DNA of 64,000 nt from Anadara kagoshimensis (taxonomy: Eukaryota > Mollusca > Bivalvia > Arcoida > Arcidae), in assembly GCA_021292105.1 (NCBI GenBank), contig CM037861.1, positions 47,919,310-47,983,309 on the forward strand, given 5' to 3'. The position numbers were made by a program, and so were the translations under genes. How positions within the stretch are numbered: the stretch's first letter is position 1; every line of letters starts with the position of its first letter. This document shows, in pieces, positions 1 through 9,799 of the stretch. Below the pieces are notes generated by a model. It saw only the letters and a list, made by a program, of their open reading frames with translations. It made no database searches and had not been told where the DNA came from.

Positions 1-28
1 TACGATATTTCCTAATATCTAAATAATA

Positions 29-58
29 CTAGGTGAGGTCAAACAGTTCATAGAACGG
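29..58 (+). repeat. mariner left terminal inverted repeat
   Basis: Begins CTAGGTGAGGTC and includes AGTTCATAGAAC. It is preceded by TA at 27-28 and pairs with 7022-7051 at 25 of 30 positions. Confidence 0.9.
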
Positions 59-60
59 GG

Positions 61-76
61 TATATCGTCGGCACCG
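61..76 (+). repeat. left end of inner element: TATA target copy plus terminal inverted repeat
   Basis: TATA (61-64) is followed by TCGTCGGCACCG (65-76). The same 16 bases occur inverted at 5801-5816. Because TATA is its own reverse complement, the target duplication could be TA or TATA. The inverted similarity continues more loosely for about 20 further bases (an AAAAATCC block). Confidence 0.88.
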
Positions 77-78
77 AT

Positions 79-344
79 CAAAAATCCCGAATCTGCAATT
101 TTGGTCTCTAAGGGATTTTTTATTATATTACAATACTTAAAGTTCCCGCTCTTTTTGCAAAAATACCGGACCCAGAATATTAAACAAAAAGGTGAAAAAA
201 TCATGTGACAAAATCCCCGTATCTGTGTTGTTTTCAATAAAAATCCCGAAACTGCAAAGTTTTGAGATAAGGGATTTTTTCATTACAGGTACAAAGTCAA
301 AAATCCCGAAACTACGGTAGAATGTAGATTCGGGATTTTTGAAC
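79..344. repeat. left subterminal repeats of inner element
   Basis: The motif AAAATCCCGAAACTGCA or close variants occurs at 79-97, 236-256 and 297-315 in direct orientation and at 325-341 inverted. Shorter inverted GGGATTTTT cores lie at 112-120 and 271-280. The last direct and inverted copies face each other across about 10 bases and could form a hairpin. Arrays like this near transposon ends are typical transposase-binding sites. That role is inferred here. Confidence 0.8.
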
Positions 345-852
345 AAAAATTGTTGCAGATACAGATTTTTTGACTAAGAAGAAGAATTGTGTTTTTCGCT
401 GCAATTGCAGTTTAAATATATCTAAAGTCTTCATGAGAGTAAGTAGCCTTTTTTCTAATTGTTTACACTAACATTAATTACACAAACAATATTTAATGAT
501 AAATACTACTATAATTTATCTACTGAATCCACATGGTAAAACACAGATCACATGTATTATGAATGACATCATAAAAATAAACAGGAAAACAACAATAGTC
601 AATCGGCAATGAGACATTTGAAATATTTATTTTAATTTGTCAGTCTCTAAATATTTTTGAATATTATTTTTCAGTTTTATTGCAGTTACGGGAATTTTGA
701 ATTATGTTAAATCATCGAAAAGTGCATTTAGGGGATTTTTAATTTTTTTCGAAAGACCATGCTCCAGTTTGTAAATGTTTTTTTTTTTCATTTTAATGGT
801 TCAAATATGTAATAAAATAGCCACCAATTAATAACCAATTTTTTTCATTTCA
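345..852 (+). other. 5' noncoding part of inner element
   Basis: AT-rich, with no open frame I believe. It contains one more subterminal motif, inverted and with a T variant (TGCAGTTACGGGAATTTTGA, 681-700), and a GGGGATTTTT core near 729-738. It ends in a good 3' splice-like sequence (TTTTTTTCATTTCAG, 838-852), so transcription may start in this stretch and the first intron may end at 852. Confidence 0.45.
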
Positions 853-897
853 GATTTCACATTTAAAACATTATTCAAAATGGTATAAAATGGCAGC

Positions 898-2171
898 ATG
901 GTAAGTAGACATAAGATTGTTCTCTCAGTAACTAGATAAATGTTACATGGATTAGTATGCTTGTTTTTGATTACATTTTTGAGCATATGAATTTGTATTA
1001 CCGGTTCAAGGTTTTGACAGAAATAACAGGTAAAACGTTTTAGTGAAAGCTTTTGCGCAAAAGATACATGCTTGAAAACAAGAATTGTGTTAAAAAGTGG
1101 CACAAAATATTTATACAAATAACTGTATAAGGGACTCTGATTATAAAACACGAATTTTGATGATTGGGCACTAGATACAATGATTAAATGGTTTCCACGG
1201 GATAAAATGCATTTGTAGAGCCCAAAATAAAGTCATTTTATGAACAGTGTCTTCACATATTGAAAACAACATGCAGTGAATCAACAATCGGACATAATTT
1301 AATTTATAGATGTAGATTGGGATTTTATTAATATTTTAATGGTATGTTTTTCATTTTAAGCAGATATCCCTTGAATCAACTGAATTAATTTTAGTATTTT
1401 TATTATGTGCTCTTGATGACTGAAACACATCTTTTTAGTCTTTTTCACTTTGTATTACAGGATATAGACCAAAAATTAACATTGATCGACCTGCCTGACC
1501 TCATACTGGTGAAAATATTACAATACATCAAGTTCAGTGATCTTATTGGTATAGTTAACAGAACCTGCAAACGATTTAATGAAGTGGTGAAAGAGAATTC
1601 CAGACTGTGGAGACATTTGCATTTTGGACACCCAATTAAATTAAACAAAGAACAGCTTCACTATGTTTTAAGTCACAGTAATGGGTTTTTCGAACTTTCT
1701 ATTCCACACACAACATTTGCATGCTCTGTTCCGGACATTGACAGTGCCTTAATATTTGGATTGTGTAACGCTAAAAACCTATATTGGCTTGATTTAACTG
1801 AATGTAAATTGTCTACATTATGTTTTTTAGAATATTTACCCAACCTCGAAATACTAAATGTGTCAGAATGTCCGAATCTTATTGATGACGACTTTCATGC
1901 AATTCGTTATTGCAAAAAGCTTGATCATCTTTATGTTTCATTTTCAAGAATAACGCCATCCACTGTTGTTAGTATCACTACTGAATTGAGATTAACAGTG
2001 CTTGATGTTTCTGGAATAAAATTCTCACTAGAGCAATGTCGACAGTTATTTGAAGCCAGTTATGAAACATTATTATTTGTTAATATAAGTTTAGAGGATA
2101 GTGAAAGTGCTCAGGGTTTTGAACGATTGTTAAGATATTATGTTGACTGTAACATTGTAAGGAAATATTAA
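898..2171 (+). CDS. F-box/leucine-rich-repeat protein (element-encoded)
   Basis: Proposed as two exons: ATG at 898-900, donor GTAAGTAGAC at 901, an intron of 560 bases, acceptor TGTATTACAG ending at 1460, then 1461-2171 in phase 0. This gives about 237 residues. The unspliced alternative starts at ATG 1407 (254 residues) but would include the pyrimidine tract, so I prefer the spliced model. The N-terminal part (residues about 7-50) has the F-box pattern LPDLILVKILQYI..DL....C.RFN, ending in an LW pair. The rest has leucine-rich repeats such as LYWLDLTECKLSTL and LEILNVSECPNL. F-box proteins bind Skp1 and bring targets to an SCF ubiquitin ligase, with LRRs usually binding the target. That role is family knowledge. 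The gene stops one base before the next start codon and lies between the element's subterminal repeats. Confidence 0.8.
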
Positions 2172-2172
2172 C

Positions 2173-4296
2173 ATGATATCTAGAGGAAAATATTTAGTGG
2201 ATCTTGCTTTGAAGAAACATTCGTCTACCAATCAAATTGAAAAGGAAAGAGAGGATTCCAACAATGATTCCTATAGACAAATACAAATATCTGGCACACA
2301 AATAATTGAAAAAGTAGTGGAACCTACACATACTATTCCAGATATATCCTGTCAGGAAAGTGATGGGTTTATGTACGAAAACGAAGAAAATCATTTAAGA
2401 GCAAACAGTGACAGTGAGAGTGACATTGATGATGATGTCAGAGACCCAGATTGGGTAATGCCAAAAAAGAGACCGTATGAATCAAGTAAAGAATCAAGTG
2501 ATAGTGAATGTGAAGGTAGAGTCATAGAATCTACACTGCCAGATCAACTAGATGTAGATCATGAGGAAATCGTGGACAACGAAGACAAAAAGAAAAAGAG
2601 AAAACATAACATAAGAGAATGTAACCAAAAGCTTAGAATGGAAGGTAAGGCCTATTTGGGCATTAATAAAAAAGCAACAGGTGGTAAGGCAAAGTACTTG
2701 ATTCCGCGCTCTGAAAGGATAATGAAAGATAGACCATGTAAGGAAATATGTGTAAAGGGTACAGGAGGAAAGAGGTGTATGATGATTGATGACAATACCA
2801 GACAGACAATCTTTAGTTCATTCTGGAAGGAGTTGGACTGGCATGGAAAAAAAGTTTATGCACTTGGACTGATAGATAAAGTTGAAACTGCTAGGAAGAC
2901 AAATAATTCAGGTATTAGTAGAAGAAGATTTACATACAAGTATCACCTTAAAAAAGACGGAGAACGTTTTCTTGTGTGTAAGGCTTTGTTTATATCTACT
3001 CTTGGTGTAACAGAAGATGAAATACGTGATTGGTTGTCAACTGCCCCTAATCGTGTTGGAATACCAAAATCACCTCAACCTCCAAACAAAAACAAAGATG
3101 CGAAAAGTACAAAAATGTTTAATGATGCTAAAGAATTTTTAACAGAAATTCCAAAGATGCCATCACACTACTGTAGGTCAGAGACATCTAAACTTTATCT
3201 AGAATCTTCATTTACATCTATAAGAGAAGTACACAGAGAATACATAAAACACATGTCTGAAAAGGGTAAAGCATCTTACAATATCACAAGATTTACTGAA
3301 ATTTTTAAAGAAATGAATTTGGCGTTATTTCAACCTAAGAAGGACCAGTGTGATTTATGTTGTGCATACAAGGCAGGTAATGTACAAGAAGATGATTATC
3401 TGAGGCATATCAAAGAAAAGGATGATGCAAGGAATGTCAAATCTCTAGACAAAGAAAGAGCCATTACTATTAAAGACACAATTGTAATAACAATGGATCT
3501 GCAAAGCTTACTTCTATGTCCAAAATTAGAGGCAAGTTGTATGTACTATAAAACAAAGCTTTGTTGCCATAATTTTACATTTTATAATCTTGCATCCAGC
3601 GATGTATCAAATTATTTCTGGAACGAAACTGCTGCAGATTTAAGATCAAGCACGTTTGCAACATGTATTGTAGATTATCTTGAAAATCTATCTCTGGAAA
3701 ACATAGTAGGCATCATTTTGTATAGTGATGGATGTGCCTATCAAAATAGAAATGTAACATTGTCAAATGCACTTCGTATGTTTTCTATGAGGCATAATAT
3801 AACAGTAGATCAAAAGTTTCTTATTCGAGGCCATACACAAATGGAATGTGATAGTGTACATAGTACCATAGAGAGAAGTCTTCGAAAAAAAGAAATTTAT
3901 ATTCCACAGCATTACGTTGACTGTATTAAACAGGCAAGAAAAAGTAACAAGTACAAGGTCAAGTATGTAAGTCACGAGTTCTTTAAAGACTACAGCAAGT
4001 CTTTGTATTATACATCAATTAGACCAGGAATGGGTACTGGTTCTCCAGTTGTAACAGATATACGACAACTGAGATATACGTCAGATGGCAACATTGGATA
4101 TAAAACTAATCACAATGACAAAGATTTTACCCCACTTCGTAAACCACGACTTGCAACTGAAGAGATTACTCAAGCGCCATCTCTCTTTGATATGCCCTTA
4201 CCGTTGAAAAAGACCAAATATGATCATCTTCAGCAAATGAAAGATGTTATTCCTAAAGATTATCACGCCTTCTTTGATACTTTACCTCACGCGTAG
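2173..4296 (+). CDS. transposase-like protein (DUF7869-like family, recalled)
   Basis: An intact 707-residue frame. Residues about 78-92 are acidic and serine-rich. Residues 139-144 are a run of K and R suitable as a nuclear signal. A Cys-rich stretch (CKEIC, near 189-193) and a second one (CDLCC, 393-397) suggest metal binding. The C-terminal core has three acidic motifs in order: VITMDLQ (D442), LYSDGCAYQNRN (D519) and GHTQMECDSVHSTIE (E558, D560, E567). This order resembles an RNase H-fold DDE/D catalytic core, and the spacing from the second to the third is about 40 residues. I know very similar uncharacterised proteins in insects, cnidarians and molluscs (SDGC.YQNRN, GHTQME.DSVHS). Its place between inverted repeats supports a transposase role, which is inferred. 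The start ATG follows the upstream stop TAA by one base and is in another frame, so expression may use reinitiation or alternative splicing. Confidence 0.78.
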   Translation: MISRGKYLVDLALKKHSSTNQIEKEREDSNNDSYRQIQISGTQIIEKVVEPTHTIPDISCQESDGFMYENEENHLRANSDSESDIDDDVRDPDWVMPKKRPYESSKESSDSECEGRVIESTLPDQLDVDHEEIVDNEDKKKKRKHNIRECNQKLRMEGKAYLGINKKATGGKAKYLIPRSERIMKDRPCKEICVKGTGGKRCMMIDDNTRQTIFSSFWKELDWHGKKVYALGLIDKVETARKTNNSGISRRRFTYKYHLKKDGERFLVCKALFISTLGVTEDEIRDWLSTAPNRVGIPKSPQPPNKNKDAKSTKMFNDAKEFLTEIPKMPSHYCRSETSKLYLESSFTSIREVHREYIKHMSEKGKASYNITRFTEIFKEMNLALFQPKKDQCDLCCAYKAGNVQEDDYLRHIKEKDDARNVKSLDKERAITIKDTIVITMDLQSLLLCPKLEASCMYYKTKLCCHNFTFYNLASSDVSNYFWNETAADLRSSTFATCIVDYLENLSLENIVGIILYSDGCAYQNRNVTLSNALRMFSMRHNITVDQKFLIRGHTQMECDSVHSTIERSLRKKEIYIPQHYVDCIKQARKSNKYKVKYVSHEFFKDYSKSLYYTSIRPGMGTGSPVVTDIRQLRYTSDGNIGYKTNHNDKDFTPLRKPRLATEEITQAPSLFDMPLPLKKTKYDHLQQMKDVIPKDYHAFFDTLPHA

Positions 4297-5517
4297 ACCC
4301 AAAGATGGCATGGTAATCTTTTGGAATTACATTTTCATCTGCTGTAAACAGGAACCAATATAAATAGGTGTATGTAAAGTTCCATGACTGATAATATTAG
4401 ACTGTCTGAGATGCCTCAGAAAAATTCATTTATATATAAATATAACATTTTTGATTGACTTAACAACTTTGTAGTTTGATGATTTCTATCACAGTTTCTA
4501 TTAAGAGACATTTTTCATAATTGTTTTAGACTGGAAGTCATAGTTATGCTAGTTACATGTATTTAGATTTTGTTACTCGTCATTTTAGATTAGATAAATC
4601 ATAATGTTAATGTTCGAGTTTTGAGAGGGTTATTTGGGTTTGCGGATTTGGCTTATGAAAATACTGTTGTGTTGAAATGTATGTAAATGTCTTCAGTTAA
4701 CATTTACCGATATGTCTGTAAATATTTAAAAATGTTAAGAGATTCAGAACTGATTTGTACTAATGTTGAAATTTAAAGGTTTGTTTTGATTTAATTCACC
4801 GCTTTAAACTCTTTAAAAGTTTGAATATTTTCTTTTTATTTTCACTGGGGATATCACCAGGTTACAATTAAATTGTTTTGATCATGTTTGGTTGGAATCA
4901 CCCTTAGCACAATAATCAAATGATTGTTCAATAGAAGTTCATCTAAAAAAACTCTAAATTTGTTCACCCTTCCAAGACAAATGCAAGTGTGACAGTACTG
5001 ACTGAGGTATTATCATTCCAAGCAATAATTTCTTACTCTGGCGGTTTGTCAGTTTTATATAATGTTCGCTTAAACATTCCAGGGTCCACTTACATGTATC
5101 ATTAACCAAGATACTGTTTAATATCCTAATGATAATTTGTAAATGACACATAATGTCATATCTTATTTTCAATCATAACAAGTAGTTATAAGAGATACTG
5201 TTTAACTATGGTTTATTCGAAATTATTTACAAAGTATTAAATATTCAAATTACACTGATTTTGGTGATGATTTAAGTTTGATGTTCCATTTTCCTTAATT
5301 ACACTTTACAATAAAGACATAATTATATTTCTGACTGCTTTTTGTTATATTGTATTTAAGTAGTTTTCTAGCAAAGATAATTTTAATTTAGCGAAAATTC
5401 ACAAAATGATAGCAATGATGAGCAATTGGATGTTTTCCCATAATATTAAAGTGATCTCAATGTAAAACTTGATATACATTGCTGTTTATTGTTGGTTTGT
5501 TTTTATGCATTTCAAGT
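4297..5517. other. 3' noncoding part of inner element
   Basis: About 1.2 kb of AT-rich sequence without a credible frame. Apart from a polyadenylation signal at 5310-5315 I see no motif. Its length is unusual for a transposon 3' end and could include the untranslated region of the upstream gene. Confidence 0.5.
5310..5315 (+). terminator. possible polyadenylation signal
   Basis: AATAAA about 1 kb after the transposase-like stop codon. The region is AT-rich, so a chance match is possible. Confidence 0.35.
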
Positions 5518-5632
5518 AAAATTCCCGTAATTACAAAAAGGTATAAGCAATTTTACCTTAACTACAATAAGTATTCAAAATTACCGTTTCTGTATAACAG
5601 CCTATGAAGAAAAAATCCCGTAACTGCATTAA
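5518..5632. repeat. right subterminal repeats of inner element
   Basis: AATTCCCGTAATTACA at 5518-5535, AAATTACCG near 5577-5586 and AAAATCCCGTAACTGCA at 5612-5628 are in direct orientation. GTAGTTACAGGATTTTT at 5781-5797 is inverted, against the right terminal repeat. They match the left-end motif with T in place of A at one position. Confidence 0.75.
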
Positions 5633-5800
5633 TATAGACTTAAAGAATTTTTCATCAAATATAAGTTTAGATATTTATAAATGAAAAAACAATAGTTTTT
5701 CATGTTAAAAAGCTCATTTCGATAAAAAAATCTAATAGGAGATAAAAGGTTTTTTGTCTCTCCTGAAAAGTTTATCAAACGTAGTTACAGGATTTTTTTA

Positions 5801-5816
5801 CGGTGCCGACGATATA
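5801..5816 (-). repeat. right end of inner element: terminal inverted repeat plus TATA target copy
   Basis: CGGTGCCGACGA (5801-5812) is the exact reverse complement of 65-76. It is followed by TATA (5813-5816) and then by mariner sequence. Confidence 0.88.
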
Positions 5817-5841
5817 TTGCCGCAACAAACTATACATTTTA

Positions 5842-6893
5842 TTATAATTTTTCAATATAGTCCCCATTTACCCCAATGCACTTAGCCCACTTTTCTTTCA
5901 GACTGTCTATACCTTTGAAATAGAAATCTTCGGTTTGGTCCTGAAACCATGCCTCTGTGGCAGCCTTAAGTCCATCATCATCAGGAAATCTAATTCCAAA
6001 TGGGATTTCAGTATTCTAAATAGGAAATTATCACTGGGTGCCAAATCGGGACTGTAGGGTGGGTGATTAAGTTGTTCGAACTTGCATTCACGAAGCTTGT
6101 GAAATCCTTGACTTGTGCACAGGAGCATTGTCATGAAGAGGCAATACCCCTCGGCTCATCTTTCCCCTCCTTTTTAATCTAATAGCAGCTTTAAGCTGCT
6201 TTAATAGATCAGCATAGTAAGCCTCAGTGATAGAGATTCCAGCAGGTTTATAATTGATTAACAGAACACCCTTAGAATCCCAAAACACAGTGGCCATGAC
6301 TTTGCCAGCTGATGGTTGGGTTTTGAATTTCCTTGGTGGGGGTAAGCCAGGGTGTTCCATTGCATGGACTCTTTTTTGGTGTATGGGTCCCAATGACGAA
6401 TCCATATTTCATCACCAGTTACTAAACGTAAATGGAAGCTCTCCGGGCTATCACTATAAATGCCAAGAAGCTCCTGACTTAACTGAAGTCTTTGGAAGCG
6501 ATCCTGCACATTATGGTTTTTGGGGACCCATCTTGCGGATACTTTTGACATCTCAAGATGCTCGTGGATAAACGTGTATACACTTTCATGTGAAATGTCA
6601 CACTCTTTAGCTATGCCATCATTCCAAATTCGACGATCATTTATGATGAGGGTTTCCACAGACGTGACAATTTCCATTGTGATGGCATTAGCTGGCCGAC
6701 CTGACCGTGGGTCATCCTTCAGTGAGGTGCGCCCACGTTTAAAATTCATCTGACCATTTTGCAACTGTGAAATAGGCAGGACCACTGTCACCGTACACCT
6801 CGGCCATTCGCCGGTGAATTTCTTTGCATTTGATGCCTCTACTGTGAGCAACTTTATTACTGCCCGAAACTTAACATTTTCATTTTCCATCAT
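5842..6893 (-). pseudogene. mariner transposase, frameshifted
   Basis: Minus strand, starting with MMENENVKF at 6893. The N-terminal part shows the helix-turn-helix region and the linker KRGRTSLKDDPRSGRP. The catalytic motifs follow: GDEIWI (near 6402-6416), LHDNAPVH (6115-6138) and HPPYSPDLAPSD (about 6030-6069). They form the mariner D,D34D triad, but the second and third Asp codons are about 100 bases apart where 105 is expected. The motifs lie in three frames, breaking near 6360 and between 6088 and 6134. The C-terminus (GIDSLKEKWAKCIG) is in yet another frame, ending with TAA at 5842-5844. A further short out-of-frame patch lies near 6750-6820. The normal length is about 345 residues. 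This copy cannot make active enzyme. Confidence 0.92.
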
Positions 6894-7021
6894 TGCTTGA
6901 TGGTCACCAACTTTGAATGATTTTGAGAATTACACAAATATGTTGTGACAAATAAACTTGATATGTTTAAAATGTTGTCTAAATAAGTAAAGAAAATGTG
7001 TGTTACGCTTGGCTGAATACG

Positions 7022-7051
7022 CTGTTCTATGAACTTTCTGACCTCCCCTCG
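7022..7051 (-). repeat. mariner right terminal inverted repeat
   Basis: Reads CGAGGGGAGGTCAGAAAG on the minus strand and is followed by TA at 7052-7053. It pairs with 29-58. Confidence 0.9.
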
Positions 7052-7464
7052 TAAGTTATTATCAGACGGAAATCTCAATTGGTAAAATGGCAAGTGTAAT
7101 AAAACAACTTAAATGGGGTATATGTAAAGTATGTAAAATAATTTTGAATACATTAAATGTCCAATTAAATCAGACTTGCTAAATATTTCGTCCAACTTTT
7201 CCGACAAATCCTTAATTTAAAACTTGTCTAGTTATCCAATATCAACTGTCCAGATGATGAACCATTCCAAATTGCACGCATAAAATAATCTGTCGAATCT
7301 TTTTTTCAAAATAAACCATTTAATCATATAGGTTTCTATTTTATCATTTTAAAGAAAGCCTAAAACGTTTTAACTTATTTTACAAGCGTATAATTATGCG
7401 TTTCTTGATCAATTGAAATTTTAAAAATCCCTTAAATTTATATTATAAATTACATATTATACTA

Positions 7465-7690
7465 GTTTTATTTTTACACCAGACGGCCCTTTCGGAATAC
7501 AATTTCTCATCAGTAGTGCTTGGACCAAAATTATGAAACCAAAACTTTTTAAGGATGTTGAAAAGAAACCCAAAGAACCAAAATATGTTTTTCTAAAATC
7601 AGCTGAGGAAATACTGTACATGAGGAATTGTACCTTAGTTTTTGAGGAATTTCAAATTTTAACTAGCAGCAAAAATAGACGATAGTATAT
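7465..7690 (+). repeat. dispersed repeat family N, copy 1
   Basis: One of the longer copies of family N. The core AGACGGCCCTTTCGGAATAC is followed by CATCAGTAGTGCTTGGACCA, then a moderately conserved tail to TTTTAACTAG. Read in reverse, the core can be translated as FGPSTTDEELYSETAV, although no long frame remains. Family type unknown. Confidence 0.7.
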
Positions 7691-8169
7691 AAAGCAATTA
7701 AATGTGCGTACATATATGTCATGATTTTTATATAAATTTCGTTCAATTTTTTTCAAATTCTATATTAAAATTATTTCCGTTAAGGAAACAATTAAAGTAA
7801 TTATTTAGAATGCGTGTATCGTGATTCAAATGTTTCAGCTGTTGTTATCTCCCCGAAAGGATTTTCTCATATAATGACACTTTGATTCCATAATTAAGAT
7901 TTAAGCCCTCAAGATGTTTGGCGTTGCTTCTTTAGTAAACAGACGTCTAGAAACATAAATATCACATTGTTTTGATGTGTTTTGTGTTAACAATAGTTAA
8001 AATCAAAGAAGATTCCAGACTTCTAAATTATAGATAATCACCATACAGGGAAATCGCAACTGATAACATGTCATGTGTATCATAAAACAACTAAATGTGC
8101 AGCGTATGCATAACATAAATCATTGTTTTGTTTATTTTTCAACACATTTAGTTACACGCGTCTTAGAAT

Positions 8170-8462
8170 CAGATACAGGCCCTCAAAAAGTTGTATGGCC
8201 GTCATCAAAGTAGTGTTGATAAGTTTGATCACTCTGTGTCTGGGATTGCCCTGAATATATTTAACGTCCAATAGTTCCATGTTCCTTTCACTCAATTTTG
8301 ATTAGCTAGCTAAACAGGAGATGCTTACCCTTCCGGAACATCCGGCCTCACTTCCCTGGTGGAAGTTAACGTGTCTGACCTAATTTGTCAGTTCCAAAGT
8401 TTTTACTTTGCTTCTGGATTGTGATTCGGACATGGATAAGTATGTTTGTTTTTGATACAGCG
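8170..8462 (+). repeat. retroelement 3' fragment, family R, copy 1
   Basis: Starts with a degenerate CCTCAAAAAGTTGTATGGCC block that encodes the end of a reverse-transcriptase protein (K.LYGRHQSSVDKF). It continues through TAGCTAGCTAAACAGGAG and TTCCCTGGTGGAAGTTAACG to the common 3' tail AGTATGTTTGTTTTTGAT. The shared 3' end with variable 5' start is the pattern of a target-primed retroelement. Confidence 0.7.
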
Positions 8463-9790
8463 GTCTTTTTCTATTCATTACGAGTAAATACATGCAATAT
8501 ATAAAATACTTTTGTTTATACATTTCCAAATGTATATTAATTCCTTTTTGATATACTATGCAATTACTAAAAGACCTAAACATACATCGCTTTCACTAAA
8601 AACTTTTTTATTTCAAATTTGTTGATACCGCACATTTAAATATCTCAAGGTTGAATCGTTGATGAAGAGTTAATGTGACTTGCACTAAGTAGTAGTGGAT
8701 AAATTCATCCAGATTAAATTTATTTTTTTAGAAAACTTACTTTTATCAGATAATCAATATAATCAATTTGTATTTTAAAAAATGCAACTCTATTCATTAC
8801 CATCATTATTTGAACTGGCTGAGCTCTGTAGGATTTCAATAGAGCCTATCTTGGATGTTAAGCTAATTAAGATTCCCTTTGAAAGTAAAACATCAAACTG
8901 TCAGACAGCATTGGATATCAGATAGTTAAAAGGTCCAAATAAGCAAGAGTTACATTTAAAATGCTTGTAACATTTCAAAATTGAAATGCCCGCATAGACA
9001 CCCTTTGCTTGAAATTACGGTATACGGAAACGAAATAATTACTTATTTGGACAATAAGTATAAATCACCAGGAAATTATAAAAGAAAACGGAAATGATGG
9101 TATTTTTGGTTGAGATGAAAAGCTTAGACCTAATGTCATGTATGTTAATTTTACAATTTATCATCATGATCTAACGTTAATGTTGTGAACTAGGATATTT
9201 CTTTCTGTGATCGCCGCCTGTCTATTCGATATTTATTACCATTAGTCTGTTTTTTATTGATTTCAAGGAAAGGCTTTATTAATCGACAATGTTTATAAGC
9301 AATATAACAATTTATAGTCTAAGTAACTCGGATTATCTAGATCTTTGGTCTATTAAAACACGGTTAACTTGATGTTCTCCCCGATATAAGATTTACTTTA
9401 TAGCCGTGCTTACATTTTCATCTCTGATTATATTGCCAGAAAATAAATGGATTCCATACTTAACTCGATTTGCAAAATTAAAAATGATAGACGATATCCA
9501 TTTTATCTGTAGTGGTTTTGAAATTGGTTATGATTGAAATAAATTGCAGTTGCTATTTGCTTAGAGCCAAAGTAGCTATATTAAAGTGGCTATAATTCAT
9601 AGGCTTTTTAACCGTGATTATTGCCATCATAACAAATAAATATATATGTAAGTTATATTCATGCTAAAAGCTATGACCTAGAATGGTACTAAGGTTATAG
9701 CTCATCAAAAATGAGACATCATCCTTATGTGCCACTCCTCATTCTTCATTCTTTAACGATGAATATTGAACCGGTCTGGTTTTTCAATTT
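8463..9790. other. AT-rich stretch, no gene recognised
   Basis: No conserved frame, RNA gene or repeat that I recognise. Short open frames here (for example 8380-8583, minus) have no coding character. Confidence 0.5.
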
Positions 9791-9799
9791 TGGAAACTG

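Larger units (their letters stand above)
65..5812 (+). mobile_element. 5.75-kb DNA element with F-box/LRR gene and transposase-like gene, inserted in mariner
   Basis: The element is bounded by perfect 12-bp inverted repeats and a TATA duplication and sits inside an otherwise continuous mariner. The insertion boundaries are therefore defined by the host element and not only by repeats. Inside are a left subterminal repeat zone (79-344 and about 681-740), a probable short 5' exon and intron, the F-box gene, the large transposase-like gene, a long 3' region with AATAAA, and a right subterminal repeat zone (5518-5632 and 5785-5800). Both long reading frames are open, so the copy looks young. I cannot place it in a named transposon superfamily from memory. 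The DUF7869-like resemblance of the second gene is recalled, not computed. Confidence 0.85.
29..7051 (-). mobile_element. mariner DNA transposon, interrupted by a larger element
   Basis: Class II cut-and-paste element. Both ends carry 30-bp inverted repeats (29-58 and 7022-7051) that match at 25 of 30 positions, each flanked by TA (27-28 and 7052-7053), the usual mariner target. Removing the insertion at 65-5812 and one TATA leaves about 1.27 kb, the normal mariner length. The decayed transposase lies on the minus strand. The insertion sits only about 37 bp from the transposase-distal end, next to the inverted repeat. Two independent lines agree (ends and coding remnant), so the call is firm. 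Confidence 0.9.

Noticed and set aside
828-1151. 107-codon minus-strand frame in the inner element
   Set aside because: It lies opposite the proposed 5' exon and intron, has no family motif and is rich in F, I, Y and N as expected from AT-rich chance.
6254-6571. Plus-strand frames over the mariner
   Set aside because: They are shadows of the minus-strand transposase.
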